Part shown: piece after piece, positions 44,379-55,528 of the stretch
How the letters are laid out: each line of letters starts with the position of its first letter
Numbering within the stretch: the stretch's first letter is position 1
Source: Loripinus fragilis
Lineage: Eukaryota; Mollusca; Bivalvia; Lucinida; Lucinidae
Assembly: GCA_964019695.1 (NCBI GenBank)
Contig: OZ026530.1
Span: 36,070,835-36,134,834 of the forward strand
DNA: 64,000 nucleotides
Direction: 5' to 3'
Notes under the pieces: generated by a model
The model's input: the letters and a program-made list of their open reading frames with translations, nothing else
Databases searched by the model: none
Told to the model about the DNA's origin: nothing
Program-made: the position numbers and the translations under genes

Positions 44379-45025
44379 GGCTGCACGGACCAGTTTTTTC
44401 GGCCAATTTTGGGGCTTCAGGGGGTGGTGTTTTTGGAAAGATCATTTTTGGTTGCCATGACAAATTATTTAAAAATGTTCTGTATCAAAGGTAACCATAC
44501 ATGAGCCAAAACTAAATGATATAGTTTGGAAACCCGTCTGGCCCAATACAAGCCAGCCATCCAATAGCCACTTTACCCCACCCACTGTTTTTTCCTACAA
44601 AAATACATAGGGCCCCCATTTAGTTTATCTGATTGTAAAAAAATACCTGCAAGTGCCCGACCATTCACACACACATGAGTGTGTAGATTGGCAGGGCACT
44701 ACTCTGAAAAATAATATCAGAAGTGACGGTAACCACCAAACATTTTTGCTACTTTCCTTAGAAAAAACACCAAAATTCTGTGTTCAAATTTACCCACCTG
44801 AAAATGATTCTGTCTGCATTATCTCCCCCTGCCGCAGAGCATACAGAGTCGACATTTAGCTATAATTTTTATGTCATGTGACACAATTACCATTTGTAAA
44901 AACTCTTTTTAAATTAAGAAATATTAAAATTCAGAATTATTGACACCAGCCATCATAATTTTAAGGCAGGCTTTTGTACTGTCCGAAAATCGTCCACCCC
45001 CAATTCGAAACTGGTCAGTGCAGCC
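44379..45025. mobile_element. 647-bp TIR element, unit 5
   Basis: TTAA on both sides; no private difference noticed by eye. Confidence 0.85.
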
Positions 45026-45757
45026 TTAATTTCCAAGGTTTTGCCATATACCCGGACAGACATGATCACATCTAGTAATTTACCACATTTGCAAAAACAA
45101 AAAATAAAGTAGAGATGAAAATCATGGCATTTGTTGTTTTTATATCAATTTCCAATTTTCACAAATTTTGACGGCCAGTAATATTGAAAATCAAGAATGC
45201 AGAGTATGTCCACCTACAGAACCTACTTTCAGAAAATGTCACTGATAAATTTTCAATGTTAATGTTAGCATAAACCAGGCAACTGATGTTTTCTGCATAA
45301 TTATCAACTATTTCCAGTGGCTCAATATGACTCTTCTATTTGAAAGGGGCCGTAAAGTTTGTATACCCCCAAAAATGTGCTGAATTTGGCATATAGAGAC
45401 AAAAATGCAGCATTTCACCACCACACCTGATCAGTAGCTACCAATTTTCACTGTCAAAATACATGAACAGTGTAGACCATGCAGAACTATAAAATTAATT
45501 GCTCCCTCTTATCTGAGAGATAAATTACATATAGATAAGCAGCCACTTAAAACTGCACAAAACAATGGAGTTTTTCCTATTAATGAGAATATGACACTTG
45601 GACAGCTAGCAGGTCCTGATAAGGATACATTCTCAGGTTTAAAAAGAACAGATACCTGCATTTTAATTCTGCTTGTTAGTCTGCAAAGGTGTTTTCTGAG
45701 GTGAAATTTTGTAAACATTGTCTTTTATTTAATCAAACTTAGTTAAAACTGTAAAAT

Positions 45758-47662
45758 ATGTATCGCCGAGTGCGGAAATCTGTGAAAAGGAATAAGAGTA
45801 GGAGGAAAACTCAGTTTAAGCCTGGTCATCCATGTTTATACGTTAGGGAGTCTAAGGGAGAGACATCTTCTGAAAGTAGGGATGAAAATGAAATATTTAC
45901 TGAACTTACTTCAAGAATGAGTTCTTCTGAATTTCCAGATGTGATGTCAGTGTCAACAAGTAGCCAGTCAAGCCAAGGTTTGGGTACTATAACCTACAGA
46001 TTAAGACCTGGAAAAGACAAAACTTATGTTGAAACAAGTGCTCGGAGAAATACACAAGCTGGAAATGAAAACATAATTGTAAATATTAAGAAGCTGGAGG
46101 ACCTTTTTAGTGCTTTCGTACACAGTTGTGAGGCTGCAGACTCCAACACGGTTACAGTTAGCATTGTCGAGCGGAAAGGCTTGTGTGCCTCTGTCAGTGT
46201 GACATGTAAAAATTGTGGGTTTAAGACTCCAAAAACTGGATTATTTACTACTGTGAAGCCTCAAAGAGGTCCAGATGGAGGATGTATTAATACCATGATG
46301 CTTATGCCAGTGGTGAAATCAAGAGTGGGCCTTAGTGACTTAAATCTAGTTCTGTCTTGCCTCAATATAAAGGCACCAAGTATACGCGTTCTTCAGAGGA
46401 AGCTTAATAAGCTCACGGACAAAATCGAAGAACTTAACAAGAAGCAAATGATTGAAAATCAACAATATGTGAAAAGGATTCAAAGTTTTGCCGGCTTGCC
46501 AAGCACAAGTGATATCGAGTATGATGTGTCGTACAGCAATCGGCCAGCGCAAGGATGTGAGCGCGCGACACAGAGCTTTGCGCCACTGATTGAACAAACG
46601 ACAACAAAACATCTGCCAATATCAATTGAGACAGCAAATAGACTGTGCACTAAACCAAACTGTGAACACAATACAAACAACTGTAAGAGGAACTACAATC
46701 CACAAGATTCAATCCAATCTTCCGAGTCAAAACTATTGAAAAGAAACCTAGACACTGTTCACCAGCAAAATATCTTAAAGATTCGATCGGTGACAAGTGA
46801 TGCCAGCACACAGATAGCCAAAGCTCTCAGGGAATACAATGCATCTGGAAATCATTCTGTTAAACACTATAAATGCTTCATTCATAGGATGAGGTCCCTG
46901 CATAAGCATATCAAGGGTATAAAATTAAAGAGTGTTCCAAAAGAGTATGATAAAGGTGTTTTTTCTCAAAAACTTGCATCTTGCCTTCGGGCGCGTGTAA
47001 GATTAGAGCTGACAAGGCACCGAAAAAGTTTTCGGAATGATGACCTGTATGTTCAGCAGGCCAAATTGTGTATGGAAAATATTATAAACTGTTTTCAGGG
47101 AAAACACTCTGACTGCAGAAGAAGGTCTATGGTGTGTGAGGCACATTTGCCATCATACAGTACCAAGTTTCTTCCATATGGGAAACATATTCAGTTAAGT
47201 TCGGTTGATATTGATAGCATTAAGTCAGTACTTATCAAGTATGTTGGTCCAGACTGTCTTAAAGAAATGGCTAGACTGTCAAATACCAATCAGTGTGAAA
47301 GTTTGCACTCTCAAGTGTTCAAGTGTGTACCCAAACACACAGTTTGGAGCAGGAATTTTACAGGACTGTGCCATTCTGTGACACATTCTGCTAGTTTAGG
47401 GGCAGGTGAATCTCTTTTGAGAACAGTAGAGGAACTTGGGCTTCCAGTTACACAGTCAGATCCTTTTTATCTGCATATGAAGAAGCTGGACTCGATATCC
47501 AAATTTCACGGAAGACACAAGTCCACAGCCAAGTACAAAAGCCTTCGGTACATGCGCCGCAAGCAAAAGAGTAATCGAAAACTTCTACAGGTGTCTGTCT
47601 ATGGTGGGGACCCCCAGATAGATGTTGAACATGACTATGGCCTTAACCCAATGAGTCAGTGA
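45758..47662 (+). CDS. DDE transposase-like protein (unit 5)
   Basis: 634 codons, protein identical to unit 1. Confidence 0.78.
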   Translation: MYRRVRKSVKRNKSRRKTQFKPGHPCLYVRESKGETSSESRDENEIFTELTSRMSSSEFPDVMSVSTSSQSSQGLGTITYRLRPGKDKTYVETSARRNTQAGNENIIVNIKKLEDLFSAFVHSCEAADSNTVTVSIVERKGLCASVSVTCKNCGFKTPKTGLFTTVKPQRGPDGGCINTMMLMPVVKSRVGLSDLNLVLSCLNIKAPSIRVLQRKLNKLTDKIEELNKKQMIENQQYVKRIQSFAGLPSTSDIEYDVSYSNRPAQGCERATQSFAPLIEQTTTKHLPISIETANRLCTKPNCEHNTNNCKRNYNPQDSIQSSESKLLKRNLDTVHQQNILKIRSVTSDASTQIAKALREYNASGNHSVKHYKCFIHRMRSLHKHIKGIKLKSVPKEYDKGVFSQKLASCLRARVRLELTRHRKSFRNDDLYVQQAKLCMENIINCFQGKHSDCRRRSMVCEAHLPSYSTKFLPYGKHIQLSSVDIDSIKSVLIKYVGPDCLKEMARLSNTNQCESLHSQVFKCVPKHTVWSRNFTGLCHSVTHSASLGAGESLLRTVEELGLPVTQSDPFYLHMKKLDSISKFHGRHKSTAKYKSLRYMRRKQKSNRKLLQVSVYGGDPQIDVEHDYGLNPMSQ

Positions 47663-48184
47663 AGGAGGGGATGTACAACAATTTATTTAACAGTACGTAT
47701 AAACAGCAAGTACCGTAAAAATCCTAACATTTCTGACAGACACTATCCCAATGCAAATCTGATGAAAACATGCAGGTACTGATTGATTAGCTGGCAGCAT
47801 TGTGACCAGGAGCAGTCCTGGTGATTTGCTCCTGCTTTCTTCAGGAACATCCCAACAGTAGGAAGGTCTTGAACTTGACTGTTTGCCTTCATCTACTTCC
47901 ATACTTTGTGAATAAGAGCAGGGTAGAATTTTTTACCAAAACTTTAAACAACCTGCACTAACCTCAGATTTGTATCCAAATTATGTTTACTTTATTGCAA
48001 TACAGGTGTCGGGCCAAGATCAGAGCAGTCTCATTTTCGAGCAAGCTGATCTGGGCCTACACTGTTCATACAAACCTGTCAGTCAGAAATTTTAGGTTAA
48101 TGCAGTACAGCCAATACAAAACACAAACAAATTTAACTGATAACAACAACAACAAAAACAACAACAACAACAAAGAGCCCTTAC

Positions 48185-48574
48185 CTACACAAGACAGTCA
48201 CTAAAACCATAATGGCCGTAGCATTGGCCGTCATTTTTACAAGGCAGCCTTTTATTATTTACACTGTGTGGCTCTAGTGACAGGTGATTTAACTTCACAC
48301 AATTTTTGTTAAAGCACAAATGAGAAACATCATCATTTGGAGACATTAGGTAAACATCCGGCTGGGAAATAGCAAATACAGCCCGGTGCGCTTTCAAACT
48401 TATGCGTCTGCCCCTGAACATTAGCCTGATTTCGCCATAGCCACATGCATCTAAACGGCCCTGCCAAAGGTGACAGTCACCATTTTTCACAATATATTTA
48501 TCAAATTGTTTGCACAGCCTCTTTTTTTCATCATCAGTCAAGATTTTAATACATTCAAAAAATCTACAGGCCAT
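48185..48574 (-). CDS. I-PpoI-like His-Cys box endonuclease (unit 5)
   Basis: 129 codons from ATG at 48574, protein identical to the other copies. Confidence 0.85.
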   Translation of the reverse strand: MACRFFECIKILTDDEKKRLCKQFDKYIVKNGDCHLWQGRLDACGYGEIRLMFRGRRISLKAHRAVFAISQPDVYLMSPNDDVSHLCFNKNCVKLNHLSLEPHSVNNKRLPCKNDGQCYGHYGFSDCLV

Positions 48575-48984
48575 TGTGGTTAGCTGCAAAGTAAATTTTG
48601 AGCTTTTTTGAATAATTATAAAGAGCATACACACACTTCTAGCTGAAAAATACATATTTGAAGCCATTTGGAGGGTCAATATTGAAAACAAATAGAGTAA
48701 TTCTATGCTAAATGTTGTTAAAATGTGCCTCATTTCATCACAGGCCATGGCTAAGACATAGAAATAAACTAATTTGGACATACTCTGTGTTCTTGGGAAT
48801 AAAAAGAATCTATCCGAGAAAAGCACTCCGCACCAGGGGTGTGTAGCACTTCATATCCGAAATAGAAATGAGCTGCTTAGCTCACTAAACTGATTCAAAC
48901 TTTTCATCGGCATGTAGTGACGGACTCAAATTGGAATAAATAGACACCCATATGCAACATTGAAAAATGAGGGTCTGTCCTTAA

Positions 48985-49631
48985 GGCTGCACGGACCAGT
49001 TTTTTCGGCCAATTTTGGGGCTTCAGGGGGTGGTGTTTTTGGAAAGATCATTTTTGGTTGCCATGACAAATTATTTAAAAATGTTCTGTATCAAAGGTAA
49101 CCATACATGAGCCAAAACTAAATGATATAGTTTGGAAACCCGTCTGGCCCAATACAAGCCAGCCATCCAATAGCCACTTTACCCCACCCACTGTTTTTTC
49201 CTACAAAAATACATAGGGCCCCCATTTAGTTTATCTGATTGTAAAAAAATACCTGCAAGTGCCCGACCATTCACACACACATGAGTGTGTAGATTGGCAG
49301 GGCACTACTCTGAAAAATAATATCAGAAGTGACGGTAACCACCAAACATTTTTGCTACTTTCCTTAGAAAAAACACCAAAATTCTGTGTTCAAATTTACC
49401 CACCTGAAAATGATTCTGTCTGCATTATCTCCCCCTGCCGCAGAGCATACAGAGTCGACATTTAGCTATAATTTTTATGTCATGTGACACAATTACCATT
49501 TGTAAAAACTCTTTTTAAATTAAGAAATATTAAAATTCAGAATTATTGACACCAGCCATCATAATTTTAAGGCAGGCTTTTGTACTGTCCGAAAATCGTC
49601 CACCCCCAATTCGAAACTGGTCAGTGCAGCC
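48985..49631. mobile_element. 647-bp TIR element, unit 6
   Basis: TTAA on both sides; last complete copy before the assembly gap. Confidence 0.85.
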
Positions 49632-50363
49632 TTAATTTCCAAGGTTTTGCCATATACCCGGACAGACATGATCACATCTAGTAATTTACCACATTTGCAA
49701 AAACAAAAAATAAAGTAGAGATGAAAATCATGGCATTTGTTGTTTTTATATCAATTTCCAATTTTCACAAATTTTGACGGCCAGTAATATTGAAAATCAA
49801 GAATGCAGAGTATGTCCACCTACAGAACCTACTTTCAGAAAATGTCACTGATAAATTTTCAATGTTAATGTTAGCATAAACCAGGCAACTGATGTTTTCT
49901 GCATAATTATCAACTATTTCCAGTGGCTCAATATGACTCTTCTATTTGAAAGGGGCCGTAAAGTTTGTATACCCCCAAAAATGTGCTGAATTTGGCATAT
50001 AGAGACAAAAATGCAGCATTTCACCACCACACCTGATCAGTAGCTACCAATTTTCACTGTCAAAATACATGAACAGTGTAGACCATGCAGAACTATAAAA
50101 TTAATTGCTCCCTCTTATCTGAGAGATAAATTACATATAGATAAGCAGCCACTTAAAACTGCACAAAACAATGGAGTTTTTCCTATTAATGAGAATATGA
50201 CACTTGGACAGCTAGCAGGTCCTGATAAGGATACATTCTCAGGTTTAAAAAGAACAGATACCTGCATTTTAATTCTGCTTGTTAGTCTGCAAAGGTGTTT
50301 TCTGAGGTGAAATTTTGTAAACATTGTCTTTTATTTAATCAAACTTAGTTAAAACTGTAAAAT

Positions 50364-50589
50364 ATGTATCGCCGAGTGCGGAAATCTGTGAAAAGGAATA
50401 AGAGTAGGAGGAAAACTCAGTTTAAGCCTGGTCATCCATGTTTATACGTTAGGGAGTCTAAGGGAGAGACATCTTCTGAAAGTAGGGATGAAAATGAAAT
50501 ATTTACTGAACTTACTTCAAGAATGAGTTCTTCTGAATTTCCAGATGTGATGTCAGTGTCAACAAGTAGCCAGTCAAGCCAAGGTTTGG
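50364..50589 (+). CDS. DDE transposase-like protein, 5' part only (unit 6, cut by gap)
   Basis: The first 75 codons match unit 1 and then enter the N gap. Sequence after the gap is not the continuation of the unit, so whether the gene is complete in the genome cannot be told. Confidence 0.85.
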
Positions 50590-50789
50590 NNNNNNNNNNN
50601 NNNNNNNNNNNNNNNNNNNNNNNNNNNNNNNNNNNNNNNNNNNNNNNNNNNNNNNNNNNNNNNNNNNNNNNNNNNNNNNNNNNNNNNNNNNNNNNNNNNN
50701 NNNNNNNNNNNNNNNNNNNNNNNNNNNNNNNNNNNNNNNNNNNNNNNNNNNNNNNNNNNNNNNNNNNNNNNNNNNNNNNNNNNNNNNNN
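50590..50789. other. Assembly gap, exactly 200 N
   Basis: A round-numbered gap inside the sixth unit. It probably marks a join where the array could not be resolved; its true length is unknown. Confidence 0.98.
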
Positions 50790-51725
50790 GATAATTATCT
50801 TGTTGAAGGCATCAAATTGTGCGGCTTAAGATGCAGTCCAAGCTGCTTTTATAGGTCTACGAATAATTGCCTTTCTTTTGGGTCAACATTTTTGTGACAA
50901 TGTTTGAAATCATAACTGAAACATTATTGACCGGGCTGATAAACTGAATGTTGCTACATTTATAACCACTGAAGATTTGTTGTAAATTGTCTTATATTAG
51001 TATATACATGGTTTTGGTTTTATGTTCAATTGATAGTCATTGATCAGTTTCGCTCCAGTATCATTTGGCCTAAAACATTTAGAATGTTAAAATTCCATCC
51101 TATCACAGCATTTATGAAAATGCATGCAAACTTCCAAAAAATGTTTTTGATTAGGGTTTTTTTAATTTAAATATGTATTTCCAATTAAATATAAAATTCG
51201 CATTTTAGATTTAATGTTATTGCCAAAAAGCAGTGTTTCATTTGAAGGGCTATACTACAGTAATCAAGTATAAATATATTATCTCAATAGTTCAACAATG
51301 TGTCCTCTTTATCTACTGAGGAGTATGTTTGCATGCTACCATGATGAACTGACAGTAAAATTGTGATACAATGTGCATGTATAAAAAAGTAAGTAAATAT
51401 GATCAAAAATACCACAATTACAAACTGCAGAGTAAGAGCCAAAGAACATTTTCAGTAATAAGACTACCAAAAGAAATAACAGTAAAGCAACAAGATATCT
51501 CTTCCTCGTCAAGATGATTGCAAAACTCGAAGGGCACACGTAGCAACGTACACCAAAACAAAGACAAACACACAACCTCCACAAACAATGGGAGGTACAT
51601 AAAACAATAGATCAACAACAACAGAATCACTGCCTTAGAACGGGCAACAGCCTAAGCTACCGGGGTGAGGTTGGGGGCTTAAATGCAGTTTACAGGCGCC
51701 AAATCTTCGCCCTAGATTATGCCCA
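50790..51725. other. Intergenic stretch right of the gap
   Basis: Not part of the 4606-bp unit. AT-rich; no gene or bounded element recognised. Confidence 0.45.
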
Positions 51726-52085
51726 GGGGGTACTCTGATATTTTCACACATACGTGGGCTCGGCCCATTTTTTGGGGTTGAAAATTCTGAATTTCAATAT
51801 TTTTGGGGGTTTTCAGAAAAATGAATATATTTTGGGGTATGAAGATTTTGTGGATATTTTTTGGAGTCATCACAAAATTGGGCTAGTTTGAGGGTAGTTT
51901 CTATGCAATTTAGGGTCTTTTTTTAAGGTCAAGGTACAGAATTGGGATATTTTTCGGGGTTGCTATAATTATAAATATTTTTTGGGGTGCTTGAAATTCC
52001 TGATATTCTTTTGGGGTAAACGGTAGATGCTAGGTCCATGCCTACGTATGCGGAAAAAAATTAGAGTATCCCCCCCCCCCCCCCC
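51726..52085. mobile_element. MITE with GGGGTACTCTGATATTTTC ends, full length
   Basis: Left end GGGGGTACTCTGATATTTTC then CATACGTGGGCTCGG; right end GCCTACGTATG then TTAGAGTATCCCCC. Interior TTTTGGGGT words. About 360 bp; the largest of the three members seen. Confidence 0.78.
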
Positions 52086-53024
52086 TTGGGAAATTATGTT
52101 GTTGTCAAGACATCAAAATTGTTTAGCTCGCATGGAAGCTTCCTTACTAAATCCATTAATGAACTATTTTAATTTCAATCTCTAAAAACGAGTGAAGGAG
52201 ACAGAGTTCCGTGATAAGTTTTGATAAGTTATCAATATTTTTACTCTCTTATTTATTCGCTTGATTAGAGTTTTAAATGATATAGCAGCAACATTGAAAG
52301 CATGCTAATCACAGGTTTTTGTATCATAACTTAGACTTTATGACTTGTTTTTAACTAAAAACAATATAAAGAAAATAAATGTTTTGTTGTTTTTTAGCAA
52401 AAAAAACACCTTTTATTTAAATATAGACTCTGAAAATGTAAGCCCTTATTAAACCATGCAATATCCCGAAACCCGGATTAACATCGAATGTAAAACACGA
52501 AAGTAATAGCAATCCGAAAATCACATTATTTTGAGTTCCAATCAGACAACGGTGGTCGCCATTTTGAATATTTAATTAACTTTCTGTAAAATTTGAAAAA
52601 TCAATAAAATGCCCAATTTCATTGCATTGCAATTCAACTATTTTCAAGAGTAGAATCAATGAAAATGCTAGAATAAATAGATGGAAACTTGTTATTGTTT
52701 TATGCATATAAAGCTTTGGCTGTCTGACGTCACACAGCCCACAAATTGCTCCCCTCCATAGCTGTATTTAATCAACTGTACAAACATATGTATCTTTCCT
52801 TTGATTTTGACCCGTTTTGAAGGAGATTGCAAGGTTCGATAACGTCTTGCATTTCAGATTAACTTGCAGTCAATGTTACTCTCCCCTTTAATATTGTCTG
52901 CGATATGTTCTGAAACGTCATCACTCTACAGTATTTTCGTAATTCACCGACAACTTTGTAAAGAATATTACTAATAGTCCTACATAAAAGTCAATCGCAA
53001 AGGACATGTTTTTCCTGATTATCT
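52086..53024. other. Intergenic stretch
   Basis: AT-rich; no supported gene or element ends. Confidence 0.4.
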
Positions 53025-53192
53025 ATCAATTGGGCCTCGGCGCGAGAAAAGCTGTCTTCGGGGGTTAGCGAAATAAACTAACTACAGGTGAAATTTCAAT
53101 TTTCTAGCTAGTCTCTGAAGCTGAGGAGACTGGTTTGAAACTCACTTTGTCATAAACCCAGACAGGTTTTGTCGCGACGAGGCCAAATTGAT
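53025..53192. mobile_element. Short MITE, 168 bp
   Basis: Ends ATCAATTGGGCCTCGGCGCG and CGCGACGAGGCCAAATTGAT are inverted repeats with a few mismatches, extending to about 35 bp through AAAAGCTGTC / GACAGGTTTT. Confidence 0.65.
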
Positions 53193-53268
53193 GTTTATGT
53201 ATTTTTTATAGCTGCTACTCGAAAAAAATCACTTCACGACCAACGTTTCAGACCAAGACTAAAACATA

Positions 53269-53763
53269 ATATACTTAAGGACTTTGAAAAAGCATCACCC
53301 AGATTAAATCCTTTATTTCACAAACACTGAGAATGTCAGTGTATGTAGTCAATATCAGTAATGAAAGCGTGCATAAATGTAACTTATGGAGATTTTTCTA
53401 AAAAGGAGCTGTAAATTAATGTTCAAATTTGACGTTTATTTTAGAAATATTGCAGTTATCAATTACTTTTTTATTAGAAAAAGTCTATAAACTCTGTTGC
53501 TGATATGGTATCATACACGCCACAATTTACACACAAAAAATAATCGAAAAGCTTCGACTGACTGTGCAGAAAGGTGCTGGATGCTGTATGTACCAATGTG
53601 ACGTCATCAGCAGCGTCGCGTAATAGTGCAGTCTAATTAACGACTGATTCATACCAATCATGGGTTGCGCATTAAAACCTGCGAGTAACTTTTCAATCGC
53701 ATGTACGGTTTGCAAGAAAAGTACAAAAATATGGTGAAGCGTTTTCAAAGTCCTCTAGTATAT
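53269..53763. mobile_element. MITE, 495 bp, GGACTTTGAAAA ends
   Basis: Left ATATACTTAAGGACTTTGAA followed by AAGCATCACC; right GGTGAAGCGTTTTCAAAG followed by TCCTCTAGTATAT. A second left end with the following 60 bp recurs at 63519. Confidence 0.75.
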
Positions 53764-53974
53764 ATTGAGAAACTCTCTAAACCAGGACACTACTCTTACT
53801 GTAATATCGCGCTATTTTGCAATAAAAAAAATATGATAAATCATTATTTGCGTGTAGGTGTGTAACAAATAATTATATATGTCATAAATCATCCTATTTT
53901 ATTGACAATTTATATATAAGGAAGTGCCAAAAAGGTCGCCTTTTTTGCACTTTTATAGATCGTCACTACTCTAA

Positions 53975-54155
53975 TACGGGAGTCCTGGGCTGGTTCGAGA
54001 CTCGCCGGAGGCGCTACGTTATGTCCTTGAGCAAGACACTTAATGTAATCTTTGCCCAGGAAATCCCGGGAGTTTACAAAGAGAGGTTAAGAGCTGGCGG
54101 CATCATAGACGGCCCAGCCATAGTATCAGGCTTAAACCAGCATCCCAGTGAGACG
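53975..54155 (+). mobile_element. SINE-like fragment
   Basis: B-box-like CTGGTTCGAGACTC, then a TGTCCTTGAGCAAGACACTT body resembling family B at first, but a different 3' part (GAGGTTAAGAGCTGGCGGCA). Probably a separate tRNA-headed family, truncated. Confidence 0.55.
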
Positions 54156-54300
54156 CCATTCAAATGCTCAACCTTGAATCTTATTTAAAACTATCAACAT
54201 ACCAATGAACAATGCAAAAATAATTACTACTGAGCCACTTCTCTGAGAACCCTTGCAGGATCTAGGTCGAAGATTAACTACCGCTGCTGTCCGTTCTGGG

Positions 54301-54520
54301 GCGGCAGGGGCGGACCCAGGTTTCCTGGAAAGGGGGTTTTGATGTGTAAAGGAGGGGGCTTGCTTTGTTGATTTTATCTCATTTTTCATAAATATCCCAG
54401 TCTCAGTGAGGCCAAATTATTTTATTTTATGGGGTATTTAAAAACTGGGGATGGGGATGGGGGTTTGCTCGAACTCCCTGAACCCCCTCTGGATTCCCAA
54501 CTGGGCGGTGGTTCTCTTGT
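54301..54520. repeat. Diverged poly-G MITE fragment
   Basis: GGGGCGGACCCAGG and CTGAACCCCCTCTGGATTCC with G-rich interior recall the 7909 family; ends not well defined. Confidence 0.4.
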
Positions 54521-54551
54521 TGTCGATCAATTGTTTATTATTGTCCACTTA

Positions 54552-55365
54552 CAGTAAAACCTCGAAAATTCGAACTCAGATTTTAAAAAAATCGGTAATT
54601 CGCAATCAATTTGGAGCACATTGGATTCAGTGAATACGACATATATTCATGATCTATACACGACGTCAGAAGTTAAGCACCACCCGTATATTTTTGCTGA
54701 AACAATTTTTATTTACCGTGAAGAATTTGTATTGAACATGAAAAATATTCATCTGTTGTGCAACTCTGCATAAATATTTAAATAAAAAATTGAAAATTCA
54801 TGTGATGTTTGGATTTTGTTACAGAATCATAAGTTTTGGCGACTTATCAAAACTTCTTCCTATCGCGCTGGAAATTTCAAGAATAATCATCAATATCTTG
54901 AATCAAATTTTGTGCTCTTTTCATACACAATTGTCAACCTTTATTCATGTACACAAAGTTGCAATGAAAATTAGTCGACCCCTATGTGCTTTTTGTTGAA
55001 CTCATGATCACATATTCTAGCACAATAGCATGGTTGTTTCACGATCACATCCCTACATGACACCTTTATCTTCAACGTTAAGCTTTATTTACGCCACATA
55101 ACAGTTACTGTGCTCTGAAAAATATAACTACGAAAATTGTGGTGCTTAACTTTTGACGCTGTGTATATTTTAATATAGCATATGTTTTGGATGCGTTTTG
55201 GGACGTTCTTTTATGCGCACAAAACTTATGTTTAATAGAAAAAAAACTGATGATAATCATTTTAATGGGCTATATATTTATGTCTACCTCCCTATAATTA
55301 GAATTACTGATATAACGAAATAAAACATCAATGCCAGTGGACTTCGAATTTATGAGATTTCACTG
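54552..55365. mobile_element. pogo/Tigger-like MITE carrying a nested element
   Basis: Left CAGTAAAACCTCGAAAATTC, right GAATTTATGAGATTTCACTG, with TA on both sides (54550-54551, 55366-55367). CAGT...ACTG ends with TA duplication are typical of pogo/Tigger-type elements. About 505 bp of its length is the nested insertion 54659-55163. Confidence 0.7.
54659..55163. mobile_element. Nested TA-flanked MITE (mariner-like ends)
   Basis: Left CACGACGTCAGAAGTTAAGC followed by ACCAC, right GTGGTGCTTAACTTTTGACG followed by CTGTG, with TA at 54657-54658 and 55164-55165. Ends with AAGTTAAGCACCAC are seen in mariner-like elements. A 69-codon frame inside is not considered real. Confidence 0.72.
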
Positions 55366-55449
55366 TATTGTGGGTATTTTGTGTTTAGTCCTTGTTTTGT
55401 AATGCAGTAATTGGTATTAATTATAGTTTTGCAATTATCTCGCGGAGAC

Positions 55450-55451
<2 letters not shown>

Positions 55452-55526
<75 letters not shown>
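55452..55526. repeat. (GA)n microsatellite
   Basis: About 75 bp of uninterrupted GA dinucleotides. Confidence 0.97.

Positions 55527-55528
<2 letters not shown>

Larger units (their letters stand above)
25955..50589 (+). repeat. Tandem array of a 4606-bp two-gene mobile unit
   Basis: Five complete head-to-tail units start at 25955, 30561, 35167, 39773 and 44379, each exactly 4606 bp, and a sixth (48985) runs into the assembly gap. Each unit consists of a 647-bp inverted-repeat-ended element, about 730 bp of leader, a 634-codon + strand transposase-like gene, 522 bp containing the dispersed GATCAG/GATCTGG module and an (AAC)n tract, and a convergent - strand endonuclease-like gene with about 400 bp beyond it. 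Copies differ only by scattered single bases in the comparison I made by eye (29464 C/T, 30878 A/G, 35420 C/A, 36878 A/G), so amplification or homogenisation is recent. The left limit coincides with the outer end of the first inverted-repeat element. The right limit is lost in the gap, so copy number is a minimum. Confidence 0.97.

Noticed and set aside
25955..50589. Array as an assembly duplication artefact
   Set aside because: Unit-specific single-base differences are present in at least three copies and the left edge sits on an element end. It cannot be fully excluded without reads, but it is not the simplest reading.
25955..50589. Array as an integrated viral concatemer
   Set aside because: Neither protein shows capsid, packaging, helicase or polymerase motifs; the transposase and TIR/TTAA features explain the unit better.
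25955..50589. CRISPR-like or rDNA-like repeat
   Set aside because: The period is 4606 bp with protein genes inside. There are no short repeats with spacers and no rRNA-like sequence.
51336..51630. Hydrophobic - strand frames resembling membrane segments
   Set aside because: Low-complexity Leu/Phe/Val composition in AT-rich DNA, no start context and no recognisable family.
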